A stretch of 64,000 nt of DNA from Oxalobacteraceae bacterium AB_14 (GTDB taxonomy: Bacteria; Pseudomonadota; Gammaproteobacteria; Burkholderiales; Burkholderiaceae_D): positions 2,589,093-2,653,092 of the forward strand of contig KB906725.1 in NCBI GenBank assembly GCA_000381565.1. The letters are read 5' to 3'. The position numbers were made by a program, and so were the translations under genes. The notes beneath the pieces are model-generated. The model saw only the letters and a program-made list of their open reading frames with translations, did no database searches and was not told the DNA's origin. This document shows positions 19,477 through 30,904 of the stretch, in pieces (positions within the stretch are counted from its first letter, which is position 1; each line of letters begins with the position of its first letter).

Positions 19477-20604
19477 TCAGCCGGCCTTGAACGGCACGTG
19501 CTCGGCCAGCTCGTCGATGTAGTCGTTCATGGCGGCGGTTTCCTCGCGCAGGAAGTCGGCGATGGCGCCGGCGAAGCGCGGGTCGGCCACCCAGTGGGCC
19601 GACCAGGTCGGCGTCGGCACCAGGCCGCGCGACATCTTGTGCACGCCCTGGGCGCCGCCCTCGAAGCGGGCGATGCCGTGGCGGATGCAGTAGTCGATCG
19701 CTTGCACATAGCAGGTTTCGAAGTGCAGGCCGGAGACGAATTCCAGCGTGCCCCAGTAGCGGCCGTACATGATGCCGCCGCCCACCAGGTTCAGCGCGGC
19801 CGCCACCGGCGCGTCGCCGCGCTTGGCCAGCACCATCATCATGCTGTCCGGCGTTTCGCGCAGGATGCGCTCGAAAAATGCCAGCGACAGGTAGGGCTTG
19901 GAATAGTGCGCGTGGTAGGTCGACACATAGCAGTCGTAGAAGAAGCCCAGCACCTCGGCGCTGATCTGCGCGCCGGCCAGGTGCTCGAAGGCGATGCCCG
20001 CCTCGAACACGCGGCGCCGGTCCTGGCGGATCTTCTTGCGCTTCTCCATCTTCATGCTGGCCAGGAAGGCCTCGAAATCCGCATAGCCGGGATTATCCCA
20101 GTGGAATTGCACGCCTTCGCGCAGCATGAAGCCGGCGTCGGCCAGCGCCTGCTTGTCCTGCTGGTCGGGGAACAGGACGTGCAGCGACGACGTGCCCAGC
20201 TGGCGCGCCACCTGCAGCGCGGCGCGCGCCAGCAACTGGCGGTCTTGTTGCGTGTGGGCCAGCAGCCGGCTGCCGGTCACCGGCGTGAACGGCACCGCCG
20301 ACAGCAGCTTGGGGTAGTACTCGATGCCGTTGCGGTGGAAGGCGTCGGCCCAGGCGTGGTCGAACACATACTCGCCGCGGCTGTGGTCCTTCAGGTACAG
20401 CGGCATGGCGCCGGCCAGCACATCGTCGCGATGCAGCACCAGGTAGCGCGGGCTCCAGCCGGTGTCGGGCGAGGCGCAGCCGCTCTCGTGCAGCGCGTGC
20501 AGGTAAGTGTAGCTGAGCGTCGGATTGTCGCCGGCCAGCGCCTGCCATTGCGCCGGGTCCACGCCGTCCAGTGAGTCGATGATGGTAAATGCTGCTACTG
20601 TCAC
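19477..20604 (-). CDS. GNAT-superfamily acyltransferase of the COG3146 / DUF482 group
   Basis: The 375-residue soluble protein contains features of the COG3146 group, often labelled peptidoglycan-related acyltransferase: WSPRYLVLHRDDVLAGAMPL, SRGEYVFDHAWADAFHRNG, YYPKLLSAVPFTPVTGSRLL, MKMEKRKKIRQDRRRV and GLHFETCYVQAIDYCIRHG. These proteins have two GNAT-like halves; the substrate is not established. The GTG start at 20604 has GGAGG 5 bases upstream and begins at the conserved domain; the longer in-frame reading extends into nadE's promoter. It is divergent from nadE. Confidence 0.82.
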   Translation of the reverse strand: MTVAAFTIIDSLDGVDPAQWQALAGDNPTLSYTYLHALHESGCASPDTGWSPRYLVLHRDDVLAGAMPLYLKDHSRGEYVFDHAWADAFHRNGIEYYPKLLSAVPFTPVTGSRLLAHTQQDRQLLARAALQVARQLGTSSLHVLFPDQQDKQALADAGFMLREGVQFHWDNPGYADFEAFLASMKMEKRKKIRQDRRRVFEAGIAFEHLAGAQISAEVLGFFYDCYVSTYHAHYSKPYLSLAFFERILRETPDSMMMVLAKRGDAPVAAALNLVGGGIMYGRYWGTLEFVSGLHFETCYVQAIDYCIRHGIARFEGGAQGVHKMSRGLVPTPTWSAHWVADPRFAGAIADFLREETAAMNDYIDELAEHVPFKAG

Positions 20605-20731
20605 GCCTGCCTCCAGCCTTTGATGTTGGCGCAAGTCTAGCCTATCTGACGCCGGCCTGTTGGCGGCGGCACGGCCGGCCCCGTGCGATAATTCGATTTT
20701 GCATGTCCCTTGTGCTCGCGAAAGACTACAC

Positions 20732-22795
<2,064 letters not shown>

Positions 22796-22815
22796 CAGGT
22801 ATTCGCATACGTTGA

Positions 22816-22843
22816 TGGACAGTGCGTGCGTGTCGATTACAAT
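22816..22843 (+). promoter_or_regulatory. Predicted sigma-70 promoter for the PII gene
   Basis: TGGACA (22816-22821) and TACAAT (22838-22843) are 16 bp apart and 65 bp before the PII start. The match is fair, not perfect. No sigma-54 GG-N10-GC site was recognised. Confidence 0.45.
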
Positions 22844-22907
22844 ACAAAGTAATCGTTCGCGGCACGCCCGGCACCAGATTTTCGTTGAAACAAAATAAGG
22901 AGAAGTC

Positions 22908-23246
22908 ATGAAACAGATTACCGCTGTGATCAAGCCGTTCAAATTGGACGAGGTGCGCGAAGCACTGGCCGAAGTCAATGTCACCGGCCTGACCGTTACC
23001 GAAGTCAAAGGTTTCGGCCGCCAGAAGGGCCACACCGAACTGTATCGTGGCGCCGAATACGTGGTCGACTTCCTGCCGAAAGTGAAAGTCGAAGTCGTGG
23101 TCGACGACGGCGTGGCCGAGCAGGTGGTGGACGCCATCATCAAGGCCGCCCGCACCGGCAAGATCGGCGACGGCAAGATCTTCGTGCAGAACGTCGAGCA
23201 GGTGATACGCATCCGTACCGGCGAGACCGGCGCGGAAGCCGTGTAA
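22908..23246 (+). CDS. glnB: Nitrogen regulatory PII protein (GlnB/GlnK)
   Basis: The trimeric signal protein reports nitrogen and energy status through 2-oxoglutarate, ATP/ADP and uridylylation. At 112 residues the length is exact for the family. Tyr51, the uridylylation site, lies in the T-loop KGHTELYRGAEYVVDF. The C-terminal signature TGKIGDGKIFVQNVEQVIRIRTGE is intact. GlnB and GlnK cannot be separated by eye; no amtB follows, which favours GlnB slightly, while the nadE neighbour is common for either in Burkholderiales. AAGGAGAAGTC precedes the ATG. Confidence 0.92.
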   Translation: MKQITAVIKPFKLDEVREALAEVNVTGLTVTEVKGFGRQKGHTELYRGAEYVVDFLPKVKVEVVVDDGVAEQVVDAIIKAARTGKIGDGKIFVQNVEQVIRIRTGETGAEAV

Positions 23247-23363
23247 GCGCGCCGCAGTTCGCCGGTCAGAAACGCCGCCAGCCTGAGTGCGATCTCAATC
23301 GCGCTCGGCAAGCCGCTCATGCTGCGGATCGGGGACTGGACCCGCTAGCATTGACGTGAGGGA

Positions 23364-23816
23364 TTATTTCTTGGTGGTGTAGATGTAGAAGAAATCGTCG
23401 TCGCGCTCCCAGCCTTCGGCTTCGTAAAGCGCCTGTGCTGTCGTGTTGGTATTGGAGGTTGACAGCGTCAGGCGAATTGCCCCGACCGTACGGGCGAAAT
23501 CGGCGGCGGCTGCCAGCAGCTTGGCGCCCACACCTTTGCGGCGGCCCAGTTCATTGACGAACAGGTCGTTCAGAACGTAGATCCGCCCAAGCGAAACGCT
23601 GGAGAAGCTCGGATACAGCTGCGTGAAACCGATGGGCTCGGACCCGTCGTGCGCGATGAACAGCACCGACTCGCCGTTGCCGAATCGGTCGACAAGAAAT
23701 TGCTTTGCTGCGGCGACGTCGCTTTCACGGCCATAGAACTGGCGATAGCCATCGAATAAAACGGACAGTGCGTCAATATCAGTGAGTGCGGCCTGACGAA
23801 TACTCAGTGTGCTCAT
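23364..23816 (-). CDS. GNAT-family N-acetyltransferase
   Basis: The 150-residue acetyl-CoA-dependent enzyme has the GNAT core: motif A is NELGRRKGVGAKLLAAAADFA with the R-x-x-G-x-G/A loop, preceded by LGRIYVLNDLFV. The tail NTTAQALYEAEGWERDDDFFYIY is typical of small-molecule or aminoglycoside-type members. The substrate cannot be read from sequence. It ends downstream of the PII gene (convergent) and is followed upstream by a decayed SUMF1-like gene. Confidence 0.85.
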   Translation of the reverse strand: MSTLSIRQAALTDIDALSVLFDGYRQFYGRESDVAAAKQFLVDRFGNGESVLFIAHDGSEPIGFTQLYPSFSSVSLGRIYVLNDLFVNELGRRKGVGAKLLAAAADFARTVGAIRLTLSTSNTNTTAQALYEAEGWERDDDFFYIYTTKK

Positions 23817-23839
23817 GCGGGTTCCACTTATTAAGTAAA

Positions 23840-25806
23840 TTATTCCGTAGGGATGTCTCTTACGCCCCGAAAACCCAGGCCGCCGGAGCGGTCCTTGGAA
23901 GGCGCCATCAGCAAATACTTGCCGTGTTCATTCAGCTTGTAGGCTTGCGGGAAGTACCAGTACGAATCTTGCGGCTGGTAGTAGCTGCCGCCGCGCAGGA
24001 TCGCCGTGCGGGTATGCTCATCGGCGAACTCGTTGGTCCATTGCCAGACGCCGCCGATCATGTCCTCGACGCCAAACGGGCTGGCCGCGCCCGGGTGCTG
24101 GCCGACCTGTTCCGGCGCCGGAAGGTCGCGTCCCTTGGCCGGTGCCGGGACCATCGCTGCATCCCATTCATTGCCCCATGGGTAGAGGCGGCCGTCGTTG
24201 CCCTGGCCGGCATACTGCCACTCCCATTCATTCGGCAAGCGCTTGCCGGCCCATAGCAGATATGCGCGGGCGTCTTCCAGTGCAACCCAGGTCACCGGCC
24301 GATTTTCGTCGCCGGAACGGGGGCTGCCGTTCACCCAGTGCTTGAGGAAGTTATGGTCGTCCTTGGGATGGTAGGCGGTCGCGCTGACGAATGCCTTGTA
24401 CTGGGCGTTGGTGACCGGGTGCTTGTCGATGTAAAACGACTTGATCGTCAGGCGATGCACGTGGCCGCGTCTGGCGGACGCCTCCCAGGGATACTGCACA
24501 TCCAGCCCCGGCTTGTTTTCACCTTCGATTTCAATGCCGCGCACCTGGAAATCAAACACGGTTCCCGGTATCTTGACCATGCCGTCGGCCTGCTTGCCGG
24601 CGGGAGGGCTGGCTGCGATCTGCGTCATTTTCTGCGGCAGCGGTTGCCATTGGTCCGAGTAGGAGCGCAAGGGCTTGGTGGCCTGCCGCGCCAGGCGCTT
24701 CAAGGTGATATCCAGGCCAGCGACGCTCACGTCGCGGTCGATGCGCAGCACGGCGCCGTAGCCGTGCGCTTCCAGTGGCATGCTCAGCTCGGCGTAACCG
24801 TCGCCGGTCAGCGGCGCGATTTCCTTGCCGTTCCAGAGGTCGAAGTAGCGCTGGCCCGGCTGGTGCGGAACCCGCATGATACTTTCGTTCACGCTCCAGT
24901 CGGTGCGATTGATGATGGTCCACAGCGACTTGCCCGCCAGCGGAAACTCGCTGGCGTAGACGCCGTAATGCAGCGTCGGCACGTGCGGCCGCCAGTCGGC
25001 GCTGACCAGGTGATCGGGGAAGGCGCGATAGATGGTAGCGATACGCCGCATCGCTTCGCCGTCGCGCGGTATGAACGGGTTCCACCAGCCCCAGACGTTC
25101 TCCCAGCTTTCGATGCCGACGCCATTGAAGAAGGCGTCCTGCAGCATGTTGGTGCGGTCGGTGGCCCAGCGGTCGCACACATGCACCATGTGGCGCGGTT
25201 CCATCCACTTCCATTTGCTGACCAGGGGCACCAGCGAGGTCGGCCAGTAGCCCCAGCTCTGCTGGTTGTAGGCCAGCATGGCGTCGTCCTTGAAGGCGAG
25301 CTCCGGCTCCAGCGCGACCGGATGGGCGGTGGCGTCGGAGGCGCTGCGGTATTCCAGCGGCAGGCCGTCCATCGTGTCGCCGTTGATGCCGTCCGCGCCG
25401 ATCTCCGCCATCAGCGACGCGGTGGCCTGATGCATGGTCGTGCCGACATCGCGTGTGCCGGTGTCCCATGGCATGGTGGGGAAGAAGACCTGGACGCCGC
25501 GCGCGTGGAAGTCCTTGATCAGCTGTCGAACGCCGGCGATGCCGCCGGGCAGGTCGCGCACCATGTCCCACTGGTTGCGGTGGTCGATGCCAATGTTGGG
25601 GTAGACCGGCCACAGCAGCACGCTGTCGATGCCGCCGTAGCGCTGTTCAAGGTCGTTCAGATCAGCCAGTCCGCTTCGCCGATATCTTGCTGGTCGGGGC
25701 CGGCAATCTGACTGCCTCGCACGTCGATCGGAATGGGCGCCGCCATGGCAGCCGGCCAGGTCTGCACGAGCGACACAGTCAGCAGCCAGGCTGCGCTTCT
25801 GCTCAT
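23840..25806 (-). pseudogene. Frameshifted/deleted gene: sugar-hydrolase-like plus SUMF1 (formylglycine-generating-enzyme-like) protein
   Basis: The gene starts at ATG 25806 with a signal peptide (MSRSAAWLLTVSLVQTWP) and runs to DQQDIGEADWLI, where it stops. A second frame takes over at about ADLNDLEQRYGGIDSVLLWP and continues 590 codons to the end. The continued part has a glycosidase-like half (YPNIGIDHRNQWDMVRDLPG, GADGINGDTMDGLPLEYR). A SUMF1 domain follows with FYIDKHPVTNAQYKAFV, RLPNEWEWQYAGQG, YPWGNEW and the ending GGLGFRGVRD. Comparison with how such proteins usually run suggests an internal deletion near 25660. The first ATG overlaps the upstream cyclophilin stop. The downstream part could be expressed from an internal start, but function is doubtful. 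Confidence 0.72.
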
Positions 25807-26630
25807 GGTTCGACCTTGACTGGCACGACGACGTCGCAGACGCTGAAATCCGCCTTCTTCTGGTGCCTGATCTTATCGATGACTGCGCTCAGGGCTTTGC
25901 CAGTCATCACACTGACCCTGGGCCGTTCGGCTGGCGGCAGATCCGCCAGCAAGCGCACCGATTGCATCAGGTCCGGCTTGGCGGGCGGTTCCCCCTGCTG
26001 CAGCGACAGCAGCACGTCCATGCCGACGACCACACGTCCCATCACGGAGTAGGTGTGGTCCAGGCGGCGAACTGGCGCCAGCATGAAATAGAACTCGCTG
26101 TTCGCCGAATCCAGCGGCTCGTCGCGTCCCATGCCCATGACGCCGGCGCAATGGGCGCCCCAGGCCACCCGTGCTTGCTGGTCCGCAAAAATCGCAGTGG
26201 ACTGGACTGGCACGCTACCCAGGAAACCGCTGCCGCCATCGCTGGCATTGCTGGCCCAGGCTTCAATGGCCTTGCGCCGATGCTTGAAGGTCATCTCAGG
26301 CGCCAGGTTCGGATAGGACGTCTTGCCGCCATCCTGGTTGTCTGGATTGCCGGTTTGTGCGACGAAGTTGCCGATGACGCGATGGAACTGCAAGCCGTCA
26401 TAGACTTTTTCGCGCGCCAGCATCTTCACCCGGTCGATGGATTTGGGCGCCATGTCCGGTCGCATTTCGATGATCAAACGACCCTTGGTGGTGTCGATGA
26501 CCAGTGTGTTCTCGGGATCGAGCGCGCGCCAGGTTGGCTGGGCCTGGCAAACGGGACTAATCCCCGCAATGAGGAGCCAAGCGAAAATGCCGGGTTTGCA
26601 AAATAGTCCCATGGGTGCCTGTACTTTCAA
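25803..26630 (-). CDS. Periplasmic cyclophilin-type peptidyl-prolyl cis-trans isomerase
   Basis: The 275-residue protein has a signal peptide (FAWLLIAGISPVCQAQ) and then a cyclophilin-like fold: VIDTTKGRLIIEMRPDMAPKS, VYDGLQFHRVIGNFVAQTGNP, SNASDGGSGF, VWGAHCAGVMGMGRDEPLDS-like region and NSEFYFMLAPVRRLDHTYSVMGRVVVGMDVL. The catalytic Arg of FHRV is kept, although the rest of the active site diverges from standard PpiA. A C-terminal extension of about 60 residues follows. Its stop overlaps the start of the decayed SUMF1-like gene by four bases, so the two formed an operon. Confidence 0.82.
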   Translation of the reverse strand: MKVQAPMGLFCKPGIFAWLLIAGISPVCQAQPTWRALDPENTLVIDTTKGRLIIEMRPDMAPKSIDRVKMLAREKVYDGLQFHRVIGNFVAQTGNPDNQDGGKTSYPNLAPEMTFKHRRKAIEAWASNASDGGSGFLGSVPVQSTAIFADQQARVAWGAHCAGVMGMGRDEPLDSANSEFYFMLAPVRRLDHTYSVMGRVVVGMDVLLSLQQGEPPAKPDLMQSVRLLADLPPAERPRVSVMTGKALSAVIDKIRHQKKADFSVCDVVVPVKVEP

Positions 26631-26636
26631 AGGTGA

Positions 26637-27275
26637 TCATTTCTTGTGGTAATGGAGGTGCAGTTCGAACTTCCACGTCACCAGCCGCAGCAAGGTGATG
26701 CAGGCGGCGCTGGCCCACAGCGCGAAGTCGTCGGAGACGTCGGTGTATTGCAGGCCGATGTACATCCAGCAGCCGAAGAAGGCGCAGATGGCGTAGGGTT
26801 TGCCGTCGCGGAAGACCATCGGCACTTCGTTGCAGACGATGTCGCGCAGCACGCCGCCGAAGATGCCGGTGATCACGCCCATCATCGAGGCGATGAACAG
26901 CGGCATATGCGCGGCCTGCGCCTGCGACACGCCGGCCACGGCGAACAGCCCGAGGCCGATGGCGTCGGCCACCACGATCAGGCGTTCGGACAGGATCTGG
27001 CGCAGCGTGCGCATCAGCGGCGCGGCCACCAGCGCCAGGATGAAGATCAGGATCGCGTATTCCTGGTGCATCACCCAGAACAGCGGCCTTCGGTCGAGCA
27101 GGATGTCGCGCAAGGTGCCGCCGCCGAACGCGGTGATGAAGGCCACCGTGAACACGCCCACCACGTCCATGCGTTTGCGGCGCGCTTCAACAAAGCCGGA
27201 AAACGCGCCCACCAGAATCGCGACAACCTCGATGACTGTGATCAGGGAAACGTGCGGAACAGGGACGTGCTTCAT
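26637..27275 (-). CDS. TRIC-type / UPF0126 membrane channel protein
   Basis: The 212-residue protein has about seven transmembrane helices in two repeats. Each repeat carries the family's glycine-rich motif, AFGGGTLRDILLDRRPLFWV and GIFGGVLRDIVCNEVPMVF. This is the prokaryotic trimeric intracellular cation channel group (YicG/YadS-like), thought to conduct monovalent cations. The start at 27275 (MKHVPVPHVS) is preferred; an ATG ten codons upstream is possible. It ends 7 bp upstream of the cyclophilin start, in the same direction. Confidence 0.88.
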   Translation of the reverse strand: MKHVPVPHVSLITVIEVVAILVGAFSGFVEARRKRMDVVGVFTVAFITAFGGGTLRDILLDRRPLFWVMHQEYAILIFILALVAAPLMRTLRQILSERLIVVADAIGLGLFAVAGVSQAQAAHMPLFIASMMGVITGIFGGVLRDIVCNEVPMVFRDGKPYAICAFFGCWMYIGLQYTDVSDDFALWASAACITLLRLVTWKFELHLHYHKK

Positions 27276-27363
27276 GTAGGCTTCTGGACAAAGTGATGAT
27301 GCCATAGGTTAACATGACAAACCGACCACGTGTCATGATTCTGATGCCAGGCGCGGCTGACGG

Positions 27364-28041
27364 CTACGCGGGCCGCCGTTGCGTGCCCATCAGCGCCACC
27401 AAGGCATCGACCTGTGACTCCGCCGCCACAAGCGACGCTTGCAGTCGTCCGTCGCCGAATTCGTCGAATTCGACCGCCGCTCCATGCACGTCGGTGATGC
27501 CGATATAGCCCAGCGCCGTCGTGATTGACGGTTCCACATGATTCATGTGGGCGTTGCGCTCGCCATAGCCGTAATCGCCGCGCGAGCTGAGGATGACGAA
27601 CGATTTGCCATGCTGGTCCAGCAGCGGCCAGTAGGGCGCGCCGGCACGGCCGCGGTCGAAGCCGAAGGTGCGACCCACGCGCACGATATTGTCGATGTAG
27701 GCCTTGAACTGCGCCGGCACGTTGAAGTTATACATCGGCACGCCGGCCACGACGATGTCGGCCGCGCACAGTTCATCGATCAGCTGGTCGCTTTCTTGCA
27801 GCGCCGCGTGCATCCACGGCAGGCGTTGCTCCGGCTTGGTGAAGGCCGCATGGATCCAGTCGCCGGTCACATGCTGCGGCGGCTGGGCGCCCAGGTCGCG
27901 ATAGATCACGGTGTCGTCGGGATGCGCCGCCCGCCAGCGGGCGGCGAAGCGCGACGTCAGGCGCCGGGTGTGCGAGCCGAACGGCTGGTCTGCGGAATTG
28001 CCGGGGCGGGCGCTGGAATCGAGATGTAGCAGTGTGGTCAT
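27364..28041 (-). CDS. azoR: FMN-dependent NADH:quinone oxidoreductase / azoreductase
   Basis: The 225-residue flavodoxin-fold enzyme reduces quinones and azo compounds with NAD(P)H. Family motifs are the N-terminal LHLDSSARPGNS FMN-phosphate loop, VPMYNFNVPAQFKAYIDNIVR, GRTFGFDRGRAG and ILSSRGDYGYG. It is divergent from a LysR-type regulator gene 115 bp away, the usual arrangement for a regulator controlling it. Confidence 0.9.
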   Translation of the reverse strand: MTTLLHLDSSARPGNSADQPFGSHTRRLTSRFAARWRAAHPDDTVIYRDLGAQPPQHVTGDWIHAAFTKPEQRLPWMHAALQESDQLIDELCAADIVVAGVPMYNFNVPAQFKAYIDNIVRVGRTFGFDRGRAGAPYWPLLDQHGKSFVILSSRGDYGYGERNAHMNHVEPSITTALGYIGITDVHGAAVEFDEFGDGRLQASLVAAESQVDALVALMGTQRRPA

Positions 28042-28156
28042 GATGTAGGTGCGGTATGCTCGCGAGTTGTCGAGCGATGACTATAGGCCGCGCCGCCATG
28101 CCCGACAAACCAGCTGAATTGCTGTCAGACGAATTGGATTCACTTGAGGACACACC

Positions 28157-29059
28157 ATGTTTCGTGCTTTACCGGTTATCGCGCTGCGCACTTTCGAATC
28201 GTCGGCGCGCCACCTGAGCTTCAAGCTGGCGGCCGACGAACTGGCGGTGACGCCGGGAGCGGTGTCGCACCAGGTGCGGACCTTGGAAGAGTGGTTGGGC
28301 GTGGCGCTGTTCGACCGGCTGCCGCGCGGCGTCCGGCTCACGCCCAAGGGCGAGACGCTGTTCCACTCGCTGCACTCGGCGCTGGCCGACCTGGCGCAAG
28401 TGACCGGCAGCCTGCGCGCGGCGCCGGTCGCCGGCCGCCTGACCGTGACCACGCCCTCGTCGTTTGCCGCGCTGTGGCTGGTTCCCCGCCTGGACCGGTT
28501 CTACGCCAGACATCCGGAAATCAACTTGCGGCTGGACACATCGAGCGCAGCCATCGACCTGCGGCAGGACGCCAGCGTCGACGTGGCGATCCGCTACGGC
28601 GGCGGCCCGTATCCGGACCTGGTCAGCCCGGGCTGCATGGTCGAGACGTTCGGCGTCTATGGCGCGCCGGGCAGGGTGGATGCGTTGATGGATCAGGCCG
28701 CACCGTCGCTGATCTCGGTCCACTGGGCCAAGTCCACGCTGTACCGCGACAGCTGGCGCGCGTGGTGCGACGCGGCCGGCAAAGGGTGGTTGTCGGGGCT
28801 GCCTGACCTGGCGTTGCGGGAGTATGCGGAGGAAATGTATGCCTTGCAGGCGGCGATCGCCGGGCAGGGGCTGGTGATGGCCAGTTCGATCCTGGTCGCC
28901 GATACGGAGCAGAGGGTGCTGTTGAAGGCCGCGCGGCCGGACCTGCAAATCGCCGGCGGCACTTATACCGTGTTGTGCGTGCCGGGCCGGGAGCGGCATC
29001 CGCCGGTCCAGGCTTTCTTCGATTGGCTGCGCAGCGAGTGGGCAGCCGTTAGGTCTTAG
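28157..29059 (+). CDS. LysR-family transcriptional regulator (GcvA-like)
   Basis: The 300-residue protein has a winged HTH at the start (LRTFESSARHLSFKLAADEL, VTPGAVSHQVRTLEEWLGV) and a type 2 periplasmic-binding-like effector domain. The sequence VTTPSSFAALWLVPRLDRFY resembles the GcvA/AmpR-like branch. It is divergent from azoR and probably regulates it, possibly in response to quinones or electrophiles; this is inferred from position. Its last four bases overlap the convergent Smr gene. Confidence 0.88.
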   Translation: MFRALPVIALRTFESSARHLSFKLAADELAVTPGAVSHQVRTLEEWLGVALFDRLPRGVRLTPKGETLFHSLHSALADLAQVTGSLRAAPVAGRLTVTTPSSFAALWLVPRLDRFYARHPEINLRLDTSSAAIDLRQDASVDVAIRYGGGPYPDLVSPGCMVETFGVYGAPGRVDALMDQAAPSLISVHWAKSTLYRDSWRAWCDAAGKGWLSGLPDLALREYAEEMYALQAAIAGQGLVMASSILVADTEQRVLLKAARPDLQIAGGTYTVLCVPGRERHPPVQAFFDWLRSEWAAVRS

Positions 29060-29724
29060 CGCTGGACTTGCAGCGCGGCGCGCAGCAGCACGATCAACGC
29101 GCCTTCGCCGCCTTCGGACGGGCGGGCCTGGCAGAAGGCCACGACTTCTTCCTTCTGCACCAGCCAGCTGTGCACCATGGACTTGAGCACCGGCTCCTGG
29201 CTCTTGGAGCCAAAGCCGCGGCCGTGAATCACGCACACGCAGCGGTGCTTGCGCATGGCCGACTTGCGCAGGAAATCGCCGATGGCGTCGCGCGCGTCGT
29301 CGCGGCGCAGGCCGTGCAGGTCCAGCTCGTCCTGCACCGGCCAGTGGCCCTTGCGCATCTTCTTCACCACGTCCGGGCCGACGCCCGGAGCGGCGTAGTT
29401 CAGCGCCGGATCTTCCTCCAGGTAATGATCGACTTCGAACAGGTCGGACAGCGACTCGCGCAGCACGGCCGCGTCGTCCTCGGCCTGCGTCAGCTTGCGG
29501 GCCGGCGCGGCGGCCACCGACGCCGTCTTCGGCATCTGCGGCAGGTAGCGGTCCGACACCGGCATGCGCTTGACGCCGCCCACGCTGGCCTGGAAGATAT
29601 TCGCTTCCACTGCCTGCACCTTTTCCCGCTTGACGCGTTCCGCCTCGGCGGCGGCGCGCGTGTCGGCCTGCTCCTTGAGCTGCTTGGCCAGCGATTTCAG
29701 GTCGGCGAAGTCTTTCAGTCCCAC
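29056..29724 (-). CDS. Smr-domain protein (predicted DNA/RNA nuclease)
   Basis: The 222-residue protein has a coiled, charged N-terminal half (LKSLAKQLKEQADTRAAAEA). A C-terminal Smr domain has the two family motifs LDLHGLRRDDAR and VIHGRGFGSKSQEPVLKSMV. Stand-alone Smr proteins of this size (YdaL/SmrA-like) have nuclease activity in studied cases. It lies 5 bp downstream of trxB in the same direction, so the two are probably co-transcribed. Confidence 0.88.
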   Translation of the reverse strand: MGLKDFADLKSLAKQLKEQADTRAAAEAERVKREKVQAVEANIFQASVGGVKRMPVSDRYLPQMPKTASVAAAPARKLTQAEDDAAVLRESLSDLFEVDHYLEEDPALNYAAPGVGPDVVKKMRKGHWPVQDELDLHGLRRDDARDAIGDFLRKSAMRKHRCVCVIHGRGFGSKSQEPVLKSMVHSWLVQKEEVVAFCQARPSEGGEGALIVLLRAALQVQR

Positions 29725-29728
29725 GCTA

Positions 29729-30682
29729 TTACTCCTGGCCTTCGAGGTAGCGCTGGGCGTCCAGCGCGGCCATGCAGCCGGTGCCGGCGCTGGTGATGGC
29801 TTGACGGTAGATGTGGTCCTGCACGTCGCCGGCGGCGAACACGCCCGGCACGCTGGTGGCGGTGGCCATGCCTTCGGTGCCGGTCTTGGTCTTGATGTAA
29901 CCGTTGTGCATGTCCAGCTGGCCTTCGAAGATGCCGGTGTTCGGCTTGTGGCCGATGGCGATGAACAGGCCGTGCACGGTCAGCTCGCTGACGGCGTCGC
30001 TGTCGGTCGAGGCGATCCTGATGCCGGTAACGCCGCTGTCGTTGCCCAGCACTTCCTGCAGCGTGTGGTTGTACTTGATGACGATCTTGCCTTCGGCGAC
30101 CTTGGCGTTCAGGCGGTCGATCAGGATGGCTTCGGCGCGGAACTTGTCGCGGCGGTGGATCAGCGTCACTTTGGTGGCGATGTTGGACAGGTACAGCGCT
30201 TCCTCGACGGCGGTGTTGCCGCCGCCGACCACGGCCACTTCCTGGCCGCGGTAGAAGAAACCGTCGCAGGTGGCGCAGGCGGACACGCCCTTGCCCATGA
30301 ACGCCTGTTCCGAGGGCAGGCCCAGGTACTGGGCCGAGGCGCCGGTCGAGATGATCAGCGTATCGCAGGTGTACTCATGGCTGTCGCCGATCAGGCGGAT
30401 CGGTTTTTCCTGCAGCTTGACGGTGTGGATATGGTCGAACACGATGTCAGTATTGAAACGTTCCGCGTGCTGCAGGAAGCGCTGCATCAGGTCCGGGCCT
30501 TGCACGCCCAGCGGGTCCGCCGGCCAGTTTTCCACGTCGGTGGTGGTCATCAGCTGGCCGCCTTGTTCCATGCCGGTGACCAGCATCGGTTTCAGGTTGG
30601 CGCGGGCGGCGTAGACAGCGGCGCTGTAGCCGGCTGGGCCGGAGCCAAGGATCAATACACGAGCGTGTTTAGGTGTGGTCAT
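29729..30682 (-). CDS. trxB: Thioredoxin reductase
   Basis: This FAD- and NADPH-dependent cytosolic enzyme keeps thioredoxin reduced. The 317-residue protein has the FAD loop GSGPAGYSAAVYAARA, the redox pair Cys136-Ala-Thr-Cys139 in SACATCDGFF, the NADPH loop VVGGGNTAVEEALYL, and the ending VFAAGDVQDHIYRQAITSAGTGCMAA. The start at 30682 matches the family; a 35-codon upstream extension reads into the promoter region. It is divergent from ftsK across 222 bp. Confidence 0.97.
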   Translation of the reverse strand: MTTPKHARVLILGSGPAGYSAAVYAARANLKPMLVTGMEQGGQLMTTTDVENWPADPLGVQGPDLMQRFLQHAERFNTDIVFDHIHTVKLQEKPIRLIGDSHEYTCDTLIISTGASAQYLGLPSEQAFMGKGVSACATCDGFFYRGQEVAVVGGGNTAVEEALYLSNIATKVTLIHRRDKFRAEAILIDRLNAKVAEGKIVIKYNHTLQEVLGNDSGVTGIRIASTDSDAVSELTVHGLFIAIGHKPNTGIFEGQLDMHNGYIKTKTGTEGMATATSVPGVFAAGDVQDHIYRQAITSAGTGCMAALDAQRYLEGQE

Positions 30683-30904
30683 GGAAGGCTTCTTAATATG
30701 TTGGATTAATCCGAATTTGGGGGCATTTAGTGTGACGGCAAGGGCGGCAGCACGGCGACCGCTATTGCAATCACGAAGGCAATACAAGATTATAGTGCAA
30801 GCAGCGCATCAGGATGAATCGTCGGGCCGGTTGGGGCCCATATGCCTTAGAATAGCCATATCTGAATATTTCCTGACCGATAAGATTGCAACACCTTTAT
30901 ACCT

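Noticed and set aside
23260..23340. Terminator-like hairpin after the PII gene
   Set aside because: GAGTGCGAT and ATCGCGCTC pair with a mismatch, but no T-tract follows, so it is too weak to call.
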